A stretch of DNA of 64,000 bases from Burkholderia arboris (lineage in GTDB: Bacteria > Pseudomonadota > Gammaproteobacteria > Burkholderiales > Burkholderiaceae). Positions within the stretch are counted from its first letter, which is position 1. Each line of letters opens with the position of its first letter. The position numbers and the translations under genes are program-made. Under the pieces are notes generated by a model. That model saw only the letters and a program-made list of their open reading frames with translations, searched no databases and was not told the origin of the DNA. Shown here piece by piece: positions 41,940-50,483 of this stretch. Where the stretch lies: positions 124,001 to 188,000 of the forward strand of contig NZ_CABVPX010000001.1 of NCBI RefSeq assembly GCF_902499125.1, in the 5' to 3' direction.

Positions 41940-42908
41940 TCACGCGCGCTTGCGGCCGCCCGGTGTCTGCTCGATCGTCAGCCGGTCGAGTTCGCGCAGG
42001 TCGTGTTCCAGCGCAGGCGTGAGCGTCGTGCGCAGGTGGTCGAGGAACGTGCGAATCTTCGCATCGAGATAGCGACGCGTCGCATAGACGGCATACACGC
42101 TCACCGTCTGCAGCCGGTACTCGGGCAGCACGCGGATCAGCCGCCCTTCGCGGATGTCGTCGAGCACCGTGTACAGCGCGACGCACGCGATCCCGCGCCC
42201 GGCACGCACCGCGACGCACAGCGCGTCCGGCACGTTGACCTGGAACGGCGCCGGCTGCAGTTCGTAGACGGTTTCCTCGCCGTCGCTGCGCTCGAGCCGC
42301 CATTCGCTGGCCGGCGAGGCAGGCGTGTCCAGACGCAGGCACACGTGGTTCGGCAATTCGTCGGGCGTCTGCGGCGTGCCGTGCCGCGCCAGGTATTCGC
42401 GCGACGCGACGAGCACGCTGCAGCTCGTGCCGCAGGTCTGCGCGACGTAACCCGAATCGGGCAGTTGCGACGCCGTCACGATCGACACGTCGTAGCCCTC
42501 CTCGACGAGATTCGGCATCCGCTGCGCGAGCGTCAGCTCGACCGACACGTCGGGGTTGTCCTCCTGGTAGCGGACGATCGACGACACGACGTGACTCTGC
42601 CCGAGCCCCGTCATCGCATGAAGTCGCATCTTCCCGCTCGGCCGGAGCAACGCGTTGCGCGCCTCCGCGTTCGCGTAGTCGATCTCCGCGAGGATCGATT
42701 TCGCGCGCTCGAAATAGCGCTCGCCGCTTTCGGTCAGGCCGAGGTGGCGCGTCGTGCGATGCAGCAGGCGCGTCTGTACGTGCGCTTCGAGGTTCGAGAC
42801 CGCGCGCGACACCTGCGCGGTGGTCGCGTCGATTTCCTTCGCGACCGCAGTAAAACTGCCGGCTTCGACAACGCGCACGAACAGGCGCATGTTTTCGAGC
42901 ATGTCCAT
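41940..42908 (-). CDS. LysR-family transcriptional regulator
   Basis: The 322-residue protein has the N-terminal LysR helix-turn-helix (MRLFVRVVEAGSFTAVAKEIDATTAQVSRAVSNLE) and the CrgA/DsdC-like effector pattern GKMRLHAMTGLGQSHVVSSIV, LTLAQRMPNLVEEGYDVSI and AVRAGRGIACVALYTV. It converges on the MFS gene, with 27 bp between stops, and diverges from the HPP-CBS gene by 363 bp. Its target is not clear: the HPP-CBS promoter carries a better match to the MarR-type operator. Confidence 0.9.
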   Translation of the reverse strand: MDMLENMRLFVRVVEAGSFTAVAKEIDATTAQVSRAVSNLEAHVQTRLLHRTTRHLGLTESGERYFERAKSILAEIDYANAEARNALLRPSGKMRLHAMTGLGQSHVVSSIVRYQEDNPDVSVELTLAQRMPNLVEEGYDVSIVTASQLPDSGYVAQTCGTSCSVLVASREYLARHGTPQTPDELPNHVCLRLDTPASPASEWRLERSDGEETVYELQPAPFQVNVPDALCVAVRAGRGIACVALYTVLDDIREGRLIRVLPEYRLQTVSVYAVYATRRYLDAKIRTFLDHLRTTLTPALEHDLRELDRLTIEQTPGGRKRA

Positions 42909-43199
42909 TGGATTGGCTTGGGGAGAGTCGGTGGGGAGGCGTCGGCGGCGCTCGCGTCAGGTGGGGAACGGAACGCAGCCGCGAACCACGTCGAATCGAT
43001 CACCGAGCCGGGGGACAGGCAGGAGAGCGGACATCGCGGACGTGGTTCTGGCATGACGGGGGATTCAGTGGCCCGAATTGTACGCCGCTGCAGACAATTT
43101 TGCGCGCGTGCCCGGCCTCCAGGCTTTCATCCGATGAAAGGTTCTGGAAAGACTCGCGCGTCGTGCGCATGCAACGCGTTGATGCGATGCGACAATTTG
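42909..43199. other. Intergenic region between LysR and HPP-CBS genes
   Basis: No gene is supported. The first 150 bases are G-rich and should hold the LysR promoter; open frames here are short and shadow-like. Composition becomes AT-richer from about 43180, where the HPP-CBS promoter and operator begin. Confidence 0.5.
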
Positions 43200-43218
43200 T
43201 ATCACAACACGATATAAT
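43200..43218 (+). promoter_or_regulatory. HPP-CBS promoter -10 with MarR-type operator
   Basis: TATCACAACACGATA (43200-43214) has TATC/GATA dyad ends and overlaps a perfect -10 hexamer TATAAT (43213-43218). The same 15-mer with one change occurs in front of the marR-like gene at 44517-44531 (reverse complement). GCGACA (43189-43194) is a possible -35 at 18 bp. Confidence 0.68.
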
Positions 43219-43271
43219 CGCGTTTTTGTCGCCGCACGCCCCGCGCCGTCATTTTTACCGCTTACCCGTCC

Positions 43272-44447
43272 ATGTCGTCAGGCTCCTCTCCATCGCGCCG
43301 CACGTTGCAGCAATGGCTGCACAGCTTCATTCCCCATCCGATGTCGCTTGGCTGGCGCGAACGCCTGCGCTCGTGCACGGGCGCGCTCGTCGGGATCGCG
43401 ACGGTCGGCGTCACGATGCGGCTGCTGCCCGGCGTGCCGGGCCTCGTGCCGCTGCTCGTCGCGCCAATGGGGGCCTCGGCCGTGCTGCTGTTCGCGGTGC
43501 CGGCGAGCCCGCTCGCACAGCCGTGGTCGATCATCGGCGGCAATCTCGTCGCGGCGACGGTCGGCGTGGCCTGCGCGCAATGGATCGCCGATCCGATCAC
43601 GGCCGCCGCGGTCGCGATCGCGTGCGCGATCGGCGGCATGTTCGTGCTGCGCTGCGTGCACCCGCCATCGGGCGCCGTCGCGCTCACGGCCGTGGTCGGC
43701 GGCCCGGCGATCCATTCGCTCGGCTTCAGTTTCGTGCTGGAGCCGATCGCGCTGCAATCGGCGATCCTGCTGTCGGCCGCGCTCGCGTATCACGCACTGA
43801 CCGGGCACCGCTACCCGCACGGCGGCGTGCGCCCCGAAGCGAAACCGCAGGCGGGCGGCGCGGCGCCGGCGCGCGGCGGCTTCACGCGCAGCGACCTCGA
43901 CGCAGTACTGAAGCGCCGCAGCGAATGGCTCGACGTCGATCCGGACGATCTCGAATCGCTGCTGCGCGAAACCGAGATGCACGCGTATACGCGCACCTTC
44001 GGCCAACTCACGTGCACCGACCTGATGACGAAGAATGCGATCGAGGTCGCGCCGTCGACCTCGGTAACGGCCGCGCTGACGCTGCTCGACCGCCACCGCG
44101 TGAAGGCGCTCCCGGTGGTCGACGGCGAAGGCCGCCTGGCCGGCATCGTCACGCGCGCCGACCTCACGCGCCAGCTGCGCCGTCCGACTCCGCTGTGGCA
44201 ACGCCTGTCCGCGCGGCTGCCGCAGTCGCTCGGCGGTCAGCCCGCGAGCGTCGCCACCGTGATGACGCGCGACGTCGCGTGCGTGCCGGAAACGATGCCC
44301 ATCACCGCGCTCGTGCCGCTGTTCACGCATTCGGGCCACCACCACATTCCGGTCGTCGATGCGTCGCGCCGGCTCGTCGGGATCATTACGCAGACGGATC
44401 TCGTGACGGGGCTTTATCGGCAGACCCAAATGCTCGAGGCCGCGTAA
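43272..44447 (+). CDS. HPP-family membrane protein with C-terminal CBS pair
   Basis: The 391-residue protein has four to five membrane segments in its N-terminal half with the family motif VHPPSGAVALTAVVGG (HPP, about residue 131). Two CBS domains follow: TCTDLMTKNAIEVAPSTSVTAAL to LPVVDGEGRLAGIVTRADL at about 251-305, and VATVMTRDVACVPETMPI to IPVVDASRRLVGIITQTDL at about 328-380. CBS pairs bind adenine nucleotides and gate membrane proteins. HPP proteins in plants have been linked to nitrite transport; bacterial roles are unclear. A shared operator ties it to the downstream MarR-ClC unit. Confidence 0.85.
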   Translation: MSSGSSPSRRTLQQWLHSFIPHPMSLGWRERLRSCTGALVGIATVGVTMRLLPGVPGLVPLLVAPMGASAVLLFAVPASPLAQPWSIIGGNLVAATVGVACAQWIADPITAAAVAIACAIGGMFVLRCVHPPSGAVALTAVVGGPAIHSLGFSFVLEPIALQSAILLSAALAYHALTGHRYPHGGVRPEAKPQAGGAAPARGGFTRSDLDAVLKRRSEWLDVDPDDLESLLRETEMHAYTRTFGQLTCTDLMTKNAIEVAPSTSVTAALTLLDRHRVKALPVVDGEGRLAGIVTRADLTRQLRRPTPLWQRLSARLPQSLGGQPASVATVMTRDVACVPETMPITALVPLFTHSGHHHIPVVDASRRLVGIITQTDLVTGLYRQTQMLEAA

Positions 44448-44516
44448 CGCGCGTCATGCACCGTAACGACTGACACAACGCGGAATGCATTCATTCCGCC
44501 CAAGCTCGGCCATTTA

Positions 44517-44531
44517 TATCATGTTGTGATA
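44517..44531 (+). promoter_or_regulatory. MarR-type operator in front of the marR-clc unit
   Basis: TATCATGTTGTGATA lies within ATATCA-TGTTG-TGATAT (44516-44532), a perfect 6-bp dyad. Its reverse complement differs by one base from the operator at 43200-43214. TATATT (44530-44535) is a likely -10 overlapping it. Autoregulation by the MarR protein encoded 40 bp downstream is inferred. Confidence 0.68.
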
Positions 44532-44570
44532 TATTTTGCGCTACCGAAACAGACTGACCGACCGACCCCG

Positions 44571-44984
44571 ATGAACGATACCCGACGCGCGCTGGCGAAA
44601 AGCGATTTCCAGCAATTGTCCGAGTTCCGCTACCAGATGCGCTGCTTCGAGCGCTTCTCCGAACGCGCCGCGCAAAGCGAAGGCGTGACGCCGCTGCAAT
44701 ACCTGCTGCTGCTGCACATCAAGGGCTATCCGCATCGCGAATGGGCAACCATCGGCGAAATCGCGGAACGCCTGCAGGCGCAGCACCACGGCGTCGTCGC
44801 GCTGGTCACGCGCTGCGAAGCGCTCGGGCTCGTGAAGCGCAAACCGAGCGAAGCCGATCGCCGCCAGGTCGAGGTCCACCTCGAGCAAGCCGGCGAAACG
44901 CTGCTCGCCCGCCTCGCAGCCATGCATCGCGCCGAGCTGAAGTCGCTCAAGGACGCGTTCCAGGTTCCCCAGATCGATTACTGA
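44571..44984 (+). CDS. MarR-family transcriptional regulator
   Basis: The 137-residue protein has the MarR winged-helix core: GVTPLQYLLLLHIKGYPH, TIGEIAERLQAQHHGVVALVTRCEALGLVKRKPSEADRRQVEVHL (recognition helix and wing with the conserved D-R motif), and C-terminal dimer helices. It normally represses its own gene and neighbours until a ligand or oxidant relieves it. It lies 20 bp upstream of the ClC gene and 123 bp after the HPP-CBS gene. The two matching operators suggest it controls all three. Confidence 0.87.
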   Translation: MNDTRRALAKSDFQQLSEFRYQMRCFERFSERAAQSEGVTPLQYLLLLHIKGYPHREWATIGEIAERLQAQHHGVVALVTRCEALGLVKRKPSEADRRQVEVHLEQAGETLLARLAAMHRAELKSLKDAFQVPQIDY

Positions 44985-45004
44985 CCCTTGCTCTTTCCAC
45001 TCCG

Positions 45005-46792
45005 ATGAACGCACCACACAAACGCGATTTTTCGACCAACGAACGCCTGCCCAGGATCGCGTTGCTTGCCGCCGGGATCGGCCTGCTCAGCACGCTCGCC
45101 GCGTTCGTGCTGTTGAGCCTGATCCACCTGTTCACGAACCTGTTCTTCTTCCAGCAGTTCTCGTTCGCCGACCGCTCTCCGGCAAACAACACGCTCGGCG
45201 CATGGGTGATCGTGATTCCGGTGATCGGCGGGCTGATCGTCGGGTTGATGGCGCGCTTCGGCTCGGAGAAGATCCGCGGCCACGGCATTCCCGAAGCGAT
45301 CGAGGCGATCCTGTTCGGCAAGAGCCGCATGTCGCCGAAGGTCGCGATCCTCAAGCCGCTGTCGTCCGGCGTCGTGATCGGCAGCGGCGGCCCGTTCGGC
45401 GCCGAAGGCCCGATCATCATGACGGGCGGCGCGCTCGGCTCGCTGATCGCGCAATGCGTGCACGTGACCGCCGCCGAGCGCAAGACGCTGCTCGTCGCCG
45501 GTGCGGCCGCCGGCATGACGGCCGTGTTCGGCACACCGGTCGCAGCCGTGCTGCTCGCGGTCGAGCTGCTGCTGTTCGAATGGCGGCCGCGCAGTTTCCT
45601 GCCGGTCGCGCTTGCCTGTGCGGTGGCCGGGTTCGCACGCGCGGTGTTCTTCGGCGTCGATCCGCTGTTTCCGCTGACGACGGCCGCGCCGACGCCGGTC
45701 GCGCTGCTGTCGTGCATCGTCGCGGGCCTGCTGTCGGGCATGCTCGCATGCGGCCTGTCGGCAGCGCTCTACCGCGTCGAGGACACCTTCGCGAAGCTGC
45801 CCGTGCACTGGATGTGGTGGCCTGCGCTCGGCGCGATCGTGATCGGCATCGGCGGCTGGCTCGAGCCGCGCGCGCTCGGCGTCGGCTACGACGTGATCGG
45901 CGACCTGCTGCATCAGCACATCGCATTGAAGATCGCGCTCGCGCTGCTGATCGTGAAGGCCGTGATGTGGGTGATCGCGCTCGGCTCGGGCACGTCGGGC
46001 GGTGTGCTCGCCCCGTTGCTGATGCTCGGCGCCGGCCTCGGCACCGTGCTGTCGCCGATGCTGCCTGGCGGCGATCCGGCGCTCTGGCCGCTCGTGTGCA
46101 TGGCCGCGACGCTCGGCGCGACGCTCGGCGCCCCGCTCACCGCGATCGTGTTCGCATTCGGCCTCACGCACGACGCCAACGCGCTGTTGCCGCTGCTCGC
46201 GGCGACGCTCGTCGCGCACGGCTTCGCGACCGTCGTGATGAAGCGTTCGATCATGACGGAGAAAATCGCCCGCCGCGGCTATCACATCTATCGCGAATAC
46301 GGCGTCGATCCGCTCGAGCGCCATGACATCGGCGAAGTGATGACGTCGGCCGACGTGCTCGTCGCGATCGACGGCGCCGCGACGCTCGATACCGTCGAGT
46401 CGCAGTACTTCGGCGCGAAGCAGACGCATCGCGCGTACCCGGTCGTGCAGAATGGCCGCCTGCTCGGTCTCGTCGATCGCGCGACGCTCGATGCGCAGCG
46501 CGCGCAGGCAGGCGCCGACGCGCCGATCTCCGGCGCATTCGCCAACCGCGCGCCGTCCGTCGCACTCGCACACGAAACGTGCCGCGTCGTCGCATCGCGC
46601 CTCGCGATGCTGGGCCTCGAACGCCTGCCGGTCGTCGACAACGAGCAATCGCTGCGCATCACCGGCATCGTGTCGCGCAGCGACCTGATCAAGCCCGCAC
46701 TCCAGCACTTCGACGACGAACACAAGCGCGAGCGCTTCCGCCCGATCGTCCCGGCCAACCTGCGCGACGCAGGCACCCGCAAGGCCGGCTGA
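45005..46792 (+). CDS. ClC-family chloride channel/antiporter with C-terminal CBS domains
   Basis: The 595-residue protein has the ClC membrane core. Selectivity motifs are GHGIPEAIEAI (the GSGIP position, with His in place of Ser), GSGGPFGAEGPIIMTGG (with the gating Glu, the usual Arg before it being Ala), and GSGTSGGVLAPLLMLGAGLG. Two CBS-like regions occupy the last 130 residues. It would exchange chloride or another anion for protons. The MarR gene lies directly upstream in the same transcript. The altered anion-site residues leave the preferred ion open, chloride or nitrate being candidates. Confidence 0.9.
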   Translation: MNAPHKRDFSTNERLPRIALLAAGIGLLSTLAAFVLLSLIHLFTNLFFFQQFSFADRSPANNTLGAWVIVIPVIGGLIVGLMARFGSEKIRGHGIPEAIEAILFGKSRMSPKVAILKPLSSGVVIGSGGPFGAEGPIIMTGGALGSLIAQCVHVTAAERKTLLVAGAAAGMTAVFGTPVAAVLLAVELLLFEWRPRSFLPVALACAVAGFARAVFFGVDPLFPLTTAAPTPVALLSCIVAGLLSGMLACGLSAALYRVEDTFAKLPVHWMWWPALGAIVIGIGGWLEPRALGVGYDVIGDLLHQHIALKIALALLIVKAVMWVIALGSGTSGGVLAPLLMLGAGLGTVLSPMLPGGDPALWPLVCMAATLGATLGAPLTAIVFAFGLTHDANALLPLLAATLVAHGFATVVMKRSIMTEKIARRGYHIYREYGVDPLERHDIGEVMTSADVLVAIDGAATLDTVESQYFGAKQTHRAYPVVQNGRLLGLVDRATLDAQRAQAGADAPISGAFANRAPSVALAHETCRVVASRLAMLGLERLPVVDNEQSLRITGIVSRSDLIKPALQHFDDEHKRERFRPIVPANLRDAGTRKAG

Positions 46793-47279
46793 CGCCACCC
46801 GCGTGCGCGGCACCCCGGCCGCGCACCGCTTGCTCATCCCGCCTCACCTCGCTGCACGATGCGGCGCGCCCATCGCGCGCCGCATCGCATGCGGTCGCGT
46901 CCCGTGTTTAAAGTTGGTTAACAATTCGACCGACGAAAGTTTGTCATCATGGCTGCCATGCGACGGGGCCATCAATCAGCCATTCCACTTCGCCATCAAA
47001 TAAAGAGCCGCGGCACGGCATGCACACCCATGCCGTTTGCCGCGGCCGTCACGACACCACACGACCGGGCAGCGCGCCGACCGAGCAACGCATGACGTCG
47101 AGCCGCATACGACGCATGCCGCATCGCAGCAACGCTGCACAGCACCTGAGCCGCCATTTGGCAAGCGCGTTAACAACTTGTTTCGGAATAGCCGGAACCG
47201 TGCGTGCCCGCTGCAATCTCACTAGCACGCAGTACTGCTGCGCATCCCACTCAATCAATCACGACTCGAGGGAGATAAC
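46793..47279. other. Region before the small exported protein, with a long nested hairpin
   Basis: No gene is supported in these 487 bases. GCCGCGGC (47007-47014) pairs with GCCGCGGC (47039-47046), enclosing a second perfect 7-bp stem CGGCATG/CATGCCG (47016-47022, 47029-47035). No T-run follows, so it is not an obvious terminator. Two GTTAACAA sequences (near 46917 and 47169) lie in AT-richer patches on either side and may mark promoters. The region is unusually long for this window. Confidence 0.5.
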
Positions 47280-47615
47280 GTGAACGCGAAATACTTACCG
47301 CTCATCGCATTGACCGTGGCATTTTCTGCTCACGCAGCCGATTCTGCCCTGCAGAACGTGGGACAAAGCCAAAAGCCCGCCGACCAGGTGGCGCAGTGCA
47401 TCGCCAAGACGTGGGCCGACAAGTCGCAACAACAGGTGACGTCGCAGTACGAACTGGCGAACGGCCTCGCAATGGCCGTCTATGCGCCGGGCCAGCAGCC
47501 GCCTAACGGCGCTGCCGCCGTGGTGCGCCCGGCCAATGCCGGCAACGCGAAGACCTGGGTCGGTTTCCGCGGCGGCGATGCCTCGTCGGCCGGCGACATC
47601 AACGCCTGCCTGTAA
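47280..47615 (+). CDS. Small exported protein, unknown
   Basis: The 111-residue product starts at a GTG with GAGGGAGA close upstream. MNAKYLPLIALTVAFSAHA is a signal peptide with cleavage expected before ADS. The mature protein (about 92 residues) has two cysteines (AQCIAK and the C-terminal NACL) that may form one disulfide, and a WVGFRGGDASSAGD segment near the end. I do not recognise a family. It is monocistronic, with a structured leader region upstream and a strong terminator 45 bp downstream. Confidence 0.65.
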   Translation: MNAKYLPLIALTVAFSAHAADSALQNVGQSQKPADQVAQCIAKTWADKSQQQVTSQYELANGLAMAVYAPGQQPPNGAAAVVRPANAGNAKTWVGFRGGDASSAGDINACL

Positions 47616-47660
47616 CGAGAACAGGCGCTCCGGATGGCCTTGCGCCATCCGCTTGTGACA

Positions 47661-47688
47661 AGCCCCGCTTCGGCGGGGCTTTTCTTTT
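47661..47688 (+). terminator. Intrinsic terminator, probably bidirectional
   Basis: AGCCCCGC-TTCG-GCGGGGCT is a perfect 8-bp stem with a UUCG tetraloop followed by TTTCTTTT. It ends the small exported-protein gene and lies 15 bp before the stop codon of the convergent ppnP gene. Confidence 0.9.
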
Positions 47689-47702
47689 GCTGCCGCCTGC
47701 GC

Positions 47703-48023
47703 TTACAGGTAGCTGCAGACGTAATCGAGCGTCTCGAGCACTTCGATGTCGAAGCGGCTCTTGCCCGGCACCGAGAACGACTCGCCGGCGCCGTAGGTCT
47801 GCCATTCGCTGCTGCCGTCGAGCTTCACGCGGCACTTGCCGGCCTGCACTTCCATCAATTCGGGAGCGTCCGTGCCGAAGTTGAGCGCGCACGGCAGGAT
47901 CACGCCGAGCGTCTTGCGCGTGCCGTCCGGGAAGAGCACGGTATGCGACACGCACTTGCCGTCGAAATAGACGTTCGCGCGCTTGACGACCGATACGTTG
48001 TCGAATTGGGTTGCACTGGTCAT
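47703..48023 (-). CDS. ppnP: Pyrimidine/purine nucleoside phosphorylase PpnP
   Basis: The 106-residue cupin-like protein matches the PpnP (DUF1255, YaiE) family along its length: [52 protein letters not shown] and [15 protein letters not shown] are all characteristic. The enzyme phosphorolyses several nucleosides to base and ribose-1-phosphate. Length is normal and no signal peptide is present. It lies alone, convergent with the small exported-protein gene. Confidence 0.92.
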
Positions 48024-48171
48024 GTGATGCCTCTGATTGCTGGATGCCGGATGGCGATAGTTGTCGGCGGCCGGCCGGAGCGGCTGGCCGGCCGATATCA
48101 TACCGGCTCGCGCGACGCGTGCCGAGCGCCAAACAATCAGGATGACTATGCGATCGCCGGCGAGCGGCGGC

Positions 48172-49074
48172 TCAGCGCAATCCCTTGCGGCGCGCGGAAT
48201 CGCGCAGGCAGTCGAGCAGCATCGCCGCGGCCGGCGTCAGCGGGCTGTCGCGGCGCGTGACGACCTGCACCGAGACACCCGGCAGGCGCTCGCGGATCGG
48301 CAGCACCGCGAGCTGGTCGCGCGCCCACTCGCCCTGCAGCAATTGCTCGGGCATCGATGCGATCAGGTCGCAACCGGTCATCAGGCTGTGCGCGAGCCCG
48401 AAGCTCGGGCATTCGACGACACGCGCCGGCACCGGCAGCCCGTACGCAACGAATGAATTGAACAGCACCTGGGTGGAGCTTTCCGGCGACGGATTCATCA
48501 GCCAGTCGGCGTCGACGAGATCGGCGAGCGACGTGGCCGACGCGAGCGGATGCCCCTTGCGCGCGACGATCAGCGAGCGGCTCGCGTAAAGCTCCGCGTG
48601 ATCGAACTCGGCTGCCAGCAGCTCGGGCACGACGACCGCCACCGCGAAATCGAGCGAGCCGTCGTGCAGGCGCGGCAGCGCGACGCCCGGAAACCCTTCG
48701 ATCAGGTTGACGCGCGCCACCGGGAAGCGGCGCCGGAACGCACGGAACGCGTCGGGCAGGATCGTCACCGCTGCCGCTGGCGTGATCGCCGCCGCGACGG
48801 AACCCGTCATCGCGCCCTGCGCCTGCTCGATATCGTCGCGGGCGCGCTGCATTTCGGCGACGATCAGCCGCGCGCGCACCTGCAATTGCTGGCCGAACGC
48901 AGTGAGCTGCACGCCGCGCGCGGTGCGCACGACGAGCGATACGCCGAGCGCGATCTCCAGCTCCTTGACCGCCTTCGTCAACGCCGCCGGCGACACGTTC
49001 AGGCGCCGCGCGGCCGCGCGGATGCTCCCTTCTTCAGCAACGGTGACGAACGCTTTCAGTTGATGGTATTTCAT
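48172..49074 (-). CDS. LysR-family transcriptional regulator
   Basis: The 300-residue regulator has the N-terminal LysR motif ([39 protein letters not shown]) and an effector domain with [28 protein letters not shown]. It diverges from the M20 amidohydrolase-MHS transporter pair with 182 bp between starts, so it probably controls that pair. The AT-rich stretch at 49160-49205 of that intergenic region is the likely promoter/operator, although no clean T-N11-A site was fixed. Confidence 0.9.
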
Positions 49075-49256
49075 GGCGGCAACGCGTGATCCGTGGAAAC
49101 CCTGTGCGTCGCGACGTGTGCCGCCTCAGGGTATTCCCGAGCGGCAACCGATGGTGTGCACCAAAGCAATTTATCAGCTTCTGGTACGCAAAAGAAATTT
49201 ATATGCTTGCTCGTCATAGGTGCGTCAAACGCCCCATCGGCCCCACAGGAGACACC

Positions 49257-50441
49257 ATGCCGCAAGCCGTGAACCCCGTCATCCCCGGTATCGCCGCGAT
49301 CGCCCCCGAGCTGGTCGAGGTGCGCCGCCGCATCCACGCTCATCCCGAGCTTGCGTTCGAAGAAACGCTCACCAGCGATCTCGTCGCCGAGCTGCTCGCC
49401 GGCTGGGGTTACGAAGTGCATCGCGGCATCGGCAAGACGGGTGTCGTCGGCGTGCTGCGCGAAGGGCAAGGCACGCGCACGGTCGGCCTGCGCGCCGACA
49501 TGGACGCGTTGCCGCTCGCGGAAGCCACGGGCCTGCCGTACGCGAGCCGCCATGCGAACAAGATGCATGCATGCGGTCACGACGGCCACACCGCGATGCT
49601 GCTGTGCGCGGCGCGCCACCTCGCGGCGACGCGCCAGTTCTCCGGCACGCTGAACCTGATTTTCCAGCCGGCCGAGGAAAACTTCGGCGGCGCGAAGGCG
49701 ATGATGGACGACGGCCTGTTCGACCGCTTCCCGTGCGACGCGATCTTCGCGATCCACAACATGCCGGGCCGCGCGGCCGGCGACATGGCGTTCCGCACCG
49801 GCGCCGCGATGGCGTCGGCCGACCGCGTGACGATCACGCTGCGCGGCGTCGGCGGTCACGGCGCGATGCCGCATTTCGCGCGCGATCCGATGTCGGCCGC
49901 GGGCAGCATCATGGTCGCGCTGCAGACGATCGTCGCGCGCGAGGTCGATGCGCAGCATGCGGCCGTGATCACGGTCGGCAGCGTGCAGGCCGGCGAGACG
50001 TTCAACATCATTCCCGAAACCGTCGTGATGAAGCTGTCGGTGCGCGCGCTGAACGCCGACGTGCGCGCGCTGCTCGCACGCCGCATCGAAGCACTCGCAA
50101 AAGGCCAGGCGGAAAGCTTCGGCATCACCGCGGAAGTCGACTACGACTACGGCTACCCGGTGCTCGTCAATCACGCGGAACCGACCGCATTCGCGGCCGA
50201 CATCGCGCGCCAGATGCTCGGCGCCGACCGTGTCGAAACCGACGCCGCGCCGCTGATGGGCAGCGAGGATTTCGCGTTCATGCTCGAAGCGCGCCCCGGC
50301 TGCTACGCGTTCATCGGCAACGGGATCGGCAGCAAGGGCGGCTGCATGGTGCACAACCCCGGCTACGACTTCAACGACGACATTCTCGCGATCGGCGCGA
50401 GCTACTGGGTTCGCGTCGCCGAAGCCTGGCTCGCGGCCTGA
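49257..50441 (+). CDS. M20D-family amidohydrolase (hippurate/aminoacylase-like)
   Basis: The 394-residue zinc peptidase shows the M20D signatures RRRIHAHPELAFEE near residue 24, LRADMDALPL near 80 and HACGHDGHTAMLL near 105 (metal-binding Cys and His residues). IFQPAEENFGGAKAMM with the catalytic Glu and GVGGHGAMPH follow, and MGSEDFAFML near the C-terminus. It hydrolyses N-acyl amino acids or related amides. AGGAGA precedes the ATG at 49257. It is followed after 42 bp by an MHS transporter, suggesting that the substrate is imported by that protein. Confidence 0.92.
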   Translation: MPQAVNPVIPGIAAIAPELVEVRRRIHAHPELAFEETLTSDLVAELLAGWGYEVHRGIGKTGVVGVLREGQGTRTVGLRADMDALPLAEATGLPYASRHANKMHACGHDGHTAMLLCAARHLAATRQFSGTLNLIFQPAEENFGGAKAMMDDGLFDRFPCDAIFAIHNMPGRAAGDMAFRTGAAMASADRVTITLRGVGGHGAMPHFARDPMSAAGSIMVALQTIVAREVDAQHAAVITVGSVQAGETFNIIPETVVMKLSVRALNADVRALLARRIEALAKGQAESFGITAEVDYDYGYPVLVNHAEPTAFAADIARQMLGADRVETDAAPLMGSEDFAFMLEARPGCYAFIGNGIGSKGGCMVHNPGYDFNDDILAIGASYWVRVAEAWLAA

Positions 50442-50483
50442 CGGCCCTTCACCACGCAGTTTCGCGCTTACCGGGGGAACCCC

